From NCBI GenBank assembly GCA_000151295.1, contig GG745353.1, forward strand, positions 300,242 through 313,230: a stretch of DNA of 12,989 nucleotides, read 5' to 3'. Shown piece after piece: positions 7,199-12,989 of the stretch (position 1 is its first letter; each line of letters begins with the position of its first letter). Origin of the DNA: Allomyces macrogynus ATCC 38327 (lineage: Eukaryota; Blastocladiomycota; Blastocladiomycetes; Blastocladiales; Blastocladiaceae). The position numbers and the translations under genes are program-made. Under the pieces are notes generated by a model. That model was not told the DNA's origin, searched no databases, and worked only from the letters and a program-made list of their open reading frames with translations.

Positions 7199-10100
7199 CT
7201 CCAAACACAACGGATATTGCGCAGGGCTCGGATCAAACTGAATTGACCGAAGTTTGAAGATAGTGCCCTGCTCCGTGTTGTTGGTCAACCGCGTCATTCC
7301 GAGGAAGCCTTCGAGCGCAAAAAGACTGAAAAGCGAGTGATAGTGGTCAGTTTGGGTGACGGTGGATGGGGCGGACCCGCTCAGCCTGCCCGAAAATCAA
7401 TGAACGTACGTGAGCCGGTGCGTGTGCCACGTCGCAAAGAGCTTGTTGGCAACCTATTTTTTGACGCGTGGGAGTAAAAGATCAGTTTAAAATCACGACT
7501 GGCGAGCGAGTTGAACACCGTCCGTACCTTGACTGGGTACTTGCCCGACATCGTCTGCGGCTTGCCCGGCATCTGCTCGGCCGAGGACGTGCCATCGTTC
7601 GAGGACCCCTTCTCAAACGACATCTTGATTCCGCCCGACGTCTCGGCCTTGGACGCCATGTAGGGCACGAGCGCGATACGGCCGACCAGGCATGCGTAGG
7701 CAAACGAGACGGCGTAGATGACCGTGAACACGCGAATCCACCACGCGGCGAGCGCAAAGTTGTCGGTGGCCAAGTAGAGGAAGGGCGTCACGACGACACC
7801 GCACAGGAAGATGTTTTCGGCCGTGTAGGCGATGCTATTGACGGAGCAATGTCGTGAGTTCACCGTCCGACGGGAAGCGTGGATAAGCGAGCGCACGACC
7901 AACGTACAATTTCGACTCGCGGAACGTCGAGTAGACCTTGCGCGTCTTGTAGGCGAGGAACGAGACGACGAGCAGGATGATCGCGTTGTAGACGATGCTG
8001 ATCGTCTGGAAGAGCGTGCCGAGCGCCACCTTGTTGGCCGACTCGCACTTGTAGGAAATCGAGCTGGTCGTCGCGACGAGCACGGGTTTCATGGGCGCGA
8101 GCAGCGTCCACAGAACGAGTACGATAGCCTGCACGAGCACAATTGCCATGGTCGCGAGGAACAGGCGCGTGTCGGTCAGGTTATGCAGCTTGGCGAGCGA
8201 CTTGTTGTCTGTCAGGTTGAGCCGATGAAAACATCAGGTTCCGATACCCCCAAAAAATTGCGTGGAGAAGGTCGAGGCTGCAGAATACGAACCGAAAATC
8301 TTCCACGTGCGCCACGTCTTGGCAGCGACAGCCGTCAAGAACAGCTCGAACCCGACAATGAATACCCACACTTGCAAGTTGCACGTGAGCGGGGTCGGGA
8401 TATCCATCCAGAGGAACACGTCCCCGAGAATCAGAACGAGCCCAAGCGCAATCTGGATCAAGAACGGCAGCGACATGGACTTGACTGCCGGATGCGCGCG
8501 CTGTACGACCAGGTACCCGACCGTCGCGAGAATCACCAAGATCACGAGCCCCACGAGCCCCATGACGACGATACCGCCAGCAGAGAGGTACGTGACGTAA
8601 GCGATCATGTAACTCGGGCGGTCGGTGGGCTTGTCGGTGCGGCCCGAATAGTAGGTGGCCGGGGCAAGCGACGTCAGTGAGTTATTGTCCTTCGCCGGCA
8701 GCGAGAAGACGGGTGTCGCCTTGCCCTGGTAGAGGTTCACGATCGTGTAGTCGGCCTCGCGATCACCGTCCTTGTCGTAGGTTAGCTGGCCCGATGTGCC
8801 CTCGAACGACACCAAGAAATCCTTGATCGAGACACCCGACGCGTACGAGCGACCCGAGACGGTGCCAACGTTGGTCGAGCCAATCATCTTGACGATACCG
8901 CGCGCCATGGAAAAGAAGCAGTCGCTAGATAATGAATCCAAGTGGTGGTCAATGGTGTGCACCGCTAATTCAAGCCAATTCACCGCGAATTCAAGCCAAT
9001 GCACCGCGAATTCAAGCCAATTCACCCAGAAAAATGCCAAACGAACCGGAAAAAGATCGAGTATGGCGTCGTGTCCTGGCGCCCCGAAAACTTGTTCTTG
9101 TACGTATCAAAGAACGCCTTGTACTGCGCGCCGCGCTCCTGCGGGAACGCATACATGACGCCGTTCAAGTTGTCGCGGTCCTCGTCCGTGTACTTCTTGG
9201 ACGGGTCATTGACAACCGCGGGCAAACTACTCAGGCCCTCGGCGCCGACCCACACCCAGTCGCGGTCGGCAATGATCCCGGCCTTGCGCGCCTCGCGCGC
9301 AATCGCAATGAAATCATCGGGCACTCCAATGTAGAGCACGATACGCGTTCCCGACGACTTGATGGCATCAATCGCGACCGAGTACCCGCGGGTATCGCCC
9401 GGCGTGAAACTCTGCGACGTGGCCACCTGGATCTTGAACTCGTCGGCGGCCTGCGTAAACGTCGTCATGATACCGGTACCGTACGAGTCGGATGCGAACA
9501 GGAGCGCGACCGACTTCCATTCCATGAGGTGGATGAAGCGCGCGAGGAACGGGCCTTGGTACGAATCAGGCTATCAAACGCAGCAAGGGATGAAGGGGTC
9601 AGGGTCGCGTTCATGCGTGCAAGGGTGAATAATCGTAGCGGTCATGGGCCCGTACAGGAATTGTCCGATAGAAGAACGGGTAATCGTCCTTGTTCGACAA
9701 ATCCGGGCTCGTCGCGGCACCCGAGCACATCCAGAGCTTGAAAGAGTTGGCCGCGAGCGCCATGGCCTCGGTCTGGGCACTGCCGAAATCGCCAATCACG
9801 CCAACCGTCGAGTTGCCTGCGCCGGCATCGAAAACGTTCTTGACCGCGGGCGCCATGCCGCCGGCCGAGTCCCGGATATCGAGCTGCATTCACCCGAAAA
9901 AAGCGAGAGATGGGTCAATCGTGGGGGAGGGGGGCATTGATGCGAAACAGGATGGTATCCGGCAACGGCCGAGGAACACGCACCGAAAACTTGTGACCGC
10001 CATTGGCCCCGGCCCATGCATTCACGTCGTCGACCGACGCTTCGAGTACTTCGCGCGCACCTGTCGCCGACAGTTTCATTTCTGTTCGCATCGCTCGTCA

Positions 10101-10277
10101 TTAGTGCCATGCATTCGTCATCATTTCGCAGTGAGAGGGCCCAGCTCACATACCGCCCGTCAGCGGCAACGACACGAGCAGCGTAAACTGCGCGGCCGTC
10201 ACGCCCGCCACGATCACAGCAAGCAGCAGGACCAGCGCCCGCACAAGGCGCCGCGTCATGTCTATCGGTGCCGCCAT
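6854..10277 (-). CDS. Class C (GABA-B-like) GPCR with ligand-binding domain and C-terminal PH-like domain
   Basis: A predicted plasma-membrane receptor of about 902 residues. Minus-strand exons: 10277-10154, 10060-9984, 9883-9656, 9570-9047, 8924-8293, 8208-7908, 7834-7528, 7453-7410, 7325-6854 (TGA). All phases fit (2709 nt). Order: signal peptide (LVRALVLLLAVIVAGVTAA, about 10-28); type I periplasmic-binding/ANF-receptor ligand domain (about 30-425; FTLLVSLPLTGG, LDIRDSAGG, GDFGSAQT, TIPPDSYQG); seven helices (about 433-690), with Cys499 before helix 3 and a Cys in SYKCESANK of loop 2 able to form the usual disulfide, and KTWRTWKIF after helix 3; PH-like domain (about 727-815) ending EEDKNTWIKAL; then a Gly/Ala/Ser-rich tail. 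There is no Cys-rich linker, as in GABA-B receptors. The start is ATG 10277; ATG 10259 would also keep the signal peptide. The ligand and the G protein cannot be inferred. Confidence 0.92.
8961..9023. repeat. Three tandem 21-bp units inside receptor intron 4
   Basis: Units at 8961-8981, 8982-9002 and 9003-9023 follow ACCGCNAATTCAAGCCAATKC with one or two differences. They fill half of the 122-nt intron (8925-9046), the longest in this gene. On the minus strand they translate as a seven-residue repeat (NWLEFAV/HWLEFAV) in the frame of exon 5, but a 122-nt retention would shift frame relative to exon 4, so they are treated as intronic. Confidence 0.9.
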
Positions 10278-11522
10278 ATCGGACGGCGTTCTAGTCGATC
10301 GGTCGGGGGGTGCGGCGCGGTTGTTCGGCGGTAGTGGTTCACAACGAGAGTGCAAAACTTGGTCCACGGTTGTCGTTGGTTCGTCGTTGTGAGAAACCGG
10401 CAAATATCGTCCGGCCAAGTGTCTAGACGAGCTTGAAGAGGAGAGGAGGAGCAGCAGCCGCACGGCCGAGGCGTCGCCACGAACCGACCCAGCACGACCC
10501 CATGAGCCGCGATACCGCTGCTTTGCGTCGCCCTCCTTCGCCGCCCCAAGCGCTCAAGCGCTCTGGAAGCGGACCATCCATCGTCGTCCCGTCTGCGCGC
10601 GCGGGCGGAGCGACCACCGGGAAACGTCAGCGTTGTGCGCACGCACAACGTCCGTTGTTGTCTTCCCGCCACTTTCGCCTCGTGGATCCCGTGGTGCAAA
10701 TATGGAGCGGGGTCCGTGCACCCAGCCAATGAAGCGCGTCGATGAAGAAGGTCTCTTGCTCATCGGACCATGGACTGGGGGGTCGTGTGACGGTGGCCAC
10801 TGTTCAACGCCGTGGCGTGGTGGTTCGTCGGTTCGTTGCCCCCTGCAAATTACAATTTTGCGCTCAGGGCTCGGCAAAACGCTGGTGCTGAAAGGAGTCT
10901 ACTCTCTGGCGTTGCTGTCGGCTGCTGTCACCCAAACGACCACGTTATTGATGCTTTGGCACATGGTTCTCGCCAATTCAAACATCCTGCGCGGCGGCGG
11001 CTGCGGCGGCGGCGGCAAGGATGAGGGCAGGTTGGAACAAGCAGAGGATCGCGACAAAATGATCCTGCATGAGCACGGGCGCCTCCGAGCGCGTCTTCGT
11101 GAGCCCCAAGTTTAAACCAGCAAGGTGTGATGAACAACTGATGCATGGCTCGTTCCTCACGCCAATGTCGAGAAGGAGCAGGTTGAGGACGGTAGCGCGT
11201 TGTCATTGACGGTCGTTGTCCATTGGTTCTGCGTGTGGTGGTGATCAGTCGCGGTGGCGGTGGTCGTTGTGGTTCGCAGTGTCGTGCCGACTGACCCAAA
11301 GAAAAATTGGTCACCGTCGCGGCCCAGCAGGATGGAGCATGATGAGCAAGTTCGTGCGCCACCGCCACGGTCGCCAACCTGTCGGAGTTTGCCCGCGCCA
11401 TTTCTGGCCACAAGTCGCGCCCAGACCCGCACCATTCAAATGGCGCACAAATGCCAATAAATCGCTCCACATGCCCCTCCCTTCCCTCCACACACTCCAC
11501 CACGCCGCGCCCGCCGACCCGC
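10278..11522. other. Intergenic region between the receptor start and the COG4 stop
   Basis: These 1245 bases should carry the receptor promoter on the right side of its start and the COG4 3' UTR near 11522. Open frames are present on both strands, but none shows a domain or a consistent third-position GC bias. One minus-strand frame (11160-10978) encodes a hydrophobic, poly-Ala stretch that stops without a usable donor. A CCAAT motif occurs on the plus strand at about 10726 and an AATAAA on the plus strand near 11455. Neither is on the strand of a known gene in a helpful position. Confidence 0.5.
10631..10650. promoter_or_regulatory. Short perfect dyad upstream of the receptor gene
   Basis: CGTTGTGCG and CGCACAACG form 9-bp arms around a 2-bp centre, about 355 bp upstream of the receptor start. 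The symmetry suits a dimeric regulator site or may be chance in GC-rich DNA. No second copy was noticed. Confidence 0.25.
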
Positions 11523-12989
11523 TCACAGCGATACCCGCGCGACCTCATTTGGATCAAACTCGACGCGCTGCCTGAGCACCGCGCGTACCTCTTGGGCGGC
11601 CAGTTTCCACGGTACGTTTGAGACGGCACCGGGCCCCCAATAGTCGAACACTTCCTGCGTGCTCGTCAAGTTGAGCAGCGTCTGGACTTGGGTAAGCGCG
11701 GCCATTTTCTCGCGCAACGCGTGCGCCCAGGCGAGCGTGTTGGACGCGGCGCCCGCGGCCGTGGCCAGGGCCGAGGTCGCGTCGCTGTCGTCTCGGTCGG
11801 TGCTGGACGTGGATACAGCGACCGTAAAGGAGCGGACATCGCGCTCGCGCCCCACTGGTGCATGTGGCAAGTTCAGGTGAGCAATCGACATTGGTAGTCG
11901 GAATGCGAAAAGCGCAAAAACGCGTACCTGGGTGAATCGGTGCGACAAGACGATCCGGCCCCACTCCTTGATCCAGAACTCGGCTATGATCAGCAGCAGC
12001 ACGTTGAAGCTCGACCCGAGGAGCTCCACCTAGTCCACCCACCCAAAAGTTCGTCAGTTATCCCGCAACTCGCAAATCCGCACTCCTTCCGCGCCCACAT
12101 CTGCACGTACCTTGGTATTCGCCACCAGACTCGCAAACGCCGTCGTGAATTTGTACTAGTTCCCAATAAACTGCTGCGCAGCGACGAGCTGCGTATACTC
12201 GTCCTCGTTCATCGCATAGCTCGTATGCAAAAGTTTGAGCAGCGCCTGCACTTTGGACTTAAGAAACGCATCAAACACCGTCTCGAGTTTACTCTGCGTG
12301 TCGCGCGAGAGGCGTGTGCGAGCTTGTTGAACGGCGCCAAACAAAACGAGAATTTCTCGCGCCGCTTGGCGAGCTGCACGTGCGCGGCCTTGGCCGATTC
12401 GGTGGCCGTGGGAAACAACGGCGACGACGCGGCGGTGGGTACAGATACCGTCTCGAACAGCCGTGCCACGTGCCGTTCGACCTCGCCGAGAAACTTGGGC
12501 ATGTAGAGCACGATCTGTTGCAGGTTGTTCAAGTGCATCATCATTCTGCTGCGCACTTCGGCCTTGGGCTCGGCCATGAACAGCGCGAGCCGCGCGCCGA
12601 CCAAGTCGACGACCGTGCCCGCAAGCTCGTGCCGCACGACGGGCTCGACGGCCTGCAGGATGGCGCAGGCCACATGCGCGTCGTGTGTGGCCACCGCGCG
12701 GACCACACTCGTCTTGAGCAAGTAGAGCACGTCGTCGACGCACGACGAGAGCAACGGGGTCCCGCCAAGCGGTTGGTTGCTTCGCATCGCGCGTTGCACG
12801 CTGGTGCGGAAAAAACGTGTCCTCGAGCGTCTGGTAGGCGAGAGCCAGTTGCTTGATACGTTCCTCGAACGCGGACAGCAGCGGGAGACCGTCATCAGGC
12901 GAGAGGCGCGAGGTCGGGTTGCTGATTTGTGCGAAGAGCAGGGCGAGGGTCTGGTCGGTCGTGGTGCGTGCCGCGGCGAGTTCTTGAAT
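11523..12989 (-). pseudogene. COG4: COG4, Golgi tethering complex subunit 4, C-terminal part, disrupted
   Basis: COG4 is a lobe A subunit of the conserved oligomeric Golgi complex, which tethers retrograde vesicles. The match spans the family's C-terminal region: YQTLEDTFF and RTSVQRAM, SSCVDDVLYLLKTSVVRAV, KREKFSFCLAPFNKL, LGSSFNVLLLIIAEFW, and the terminal LTSTQEVFDYWGPG with AAQEVRAVLRQRVEFD. The 5' part lies beyond the right edge. An intron at 12110-12030 (GTACGT, CTGAC, CTAG) fits in phase. Lesions: an extra T in the T6 run near 12810 shifts frame; a second shift near 12312-12320 is healed by dropping one CA; TAG interrupts QQFIGN|YKFTTAF at about 12154-12156; and the probable intron 11927-11855 (73 nt) breaks phase, with several expected residues missing after FTQ. 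The family is sure. Either this copy is a pseudogene or the assembly is locally poor; the in-frame TAG favours the former. Confidence 0.88.

Noticed and set aside
8961..9023. CRISPR-like array
   Set aside because: The 21-bp units are directly adjacent with no spacers, and they sit in a spliceosomal intron.
7832..9741. Long plus-strand open frames at 7832-8680 and 8932-9741
   Set aside because: They lie opposite receptor exons whose reading is backed by domains and splice phase. Their Arg/Glu/His-rich translation is typical of the reverse strand of GC-rich coding DNA.
10633..11115. A 160-codon plus-strand frame in the intergenic region
   Set aside because: Third-position GC bias is weak and mixed, no domain is visible, and a Gly run reflects the opposite strand of the Ala repeat.
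10978..11160. Small minus-strand frame with a hydrophobic and poly-Ala stretch that looks like a signal peptide
   Set aside because: It ends at a stop after the Ala run, with no credible donor and nothing downstream to join. The Ala run is a GCC/GCG repeat.
10278..11522. tRNA or other structured RNA gene
   Set aside because: I found no cloverleaf-compatible segment with A and B box sequences here; the short dyad at 10631 is too small.
12154..12156. Stop codon reassignment (TAG read as sense)
   Set aside because: The PP2C frame ends naturally at TAG just after its last motif, and no in-frame TAG occurs in the receptor or SDR exons, so a local mutation is the simpler reading.

Overview
The window is eukaryotic nuclear DNA. 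It is GC-rich, with strong GC bias at third codon positions and short introns (about 70-136 nt) that mostly carry GTACGT-, GTTCGT- or GTGCG-type donors, CTGAC/CTGAT-like branch sites and CAG or TAG acceptors. A class C (GABA-B-like) receptor, Golgi tether subunit COG4 and thymidylate synthase on densely packed DNA fit an early-diverging zoosporic fungus, most likely Blastocladiomycota (Allomyces-like). That placement is inference; no sequence search was run.

Layout, left to right: (1) the 5' end of a minus-strand thymidylate synthase gene cut by the left edge (1-203), with a GGT/CGT microsatellite upstream; (2) a plus-strand atypical PP2C-family phosphatase (about 373-2673) whose reading frame breaks at a GGGG run; (3) convergent to it, an intact five-exon short-chain dehydrogenase/reductase (2848-4246, minus); (4) a 437-bp near-perfect inverted repeat (4626-5062 and 6762-7198) around a 1.7-kb spacer holding only unrecognised, probably degenerate open frames; (5) a nine-exon minus-strand gene (6854-10277) for a 902-residue receptor: signal peptide, type I periplasmic-binding-like ligand domain, class C seven-helix domain, C-terminal PH-like domain and Gly/Ala-rich tail; (6) about 1.2 kb with no convincing gene; (7) the 3' part of a COG4 gene (11523-12989, minus) with two frameshifts, an in-frame TAG and a splice-phase conflict, running off the right edge.

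The genes do not form one pathway. The strongest points are the receptor architecture, in which a class C seven-helix receptor carries its own PH-like domain, and the inverted partial duplication of that receptor's last exon. The receptor (nine exons) and dehydrogenase (five exons) can each be spliced without any frame error. COG4, thymidylate synthase and PP2C each carry small indels in homopolymer or dinucleotide runs. These lesions are either assembly errors or decay of duplicate gene copies; the in-frame stop in COG4 favours decay there.
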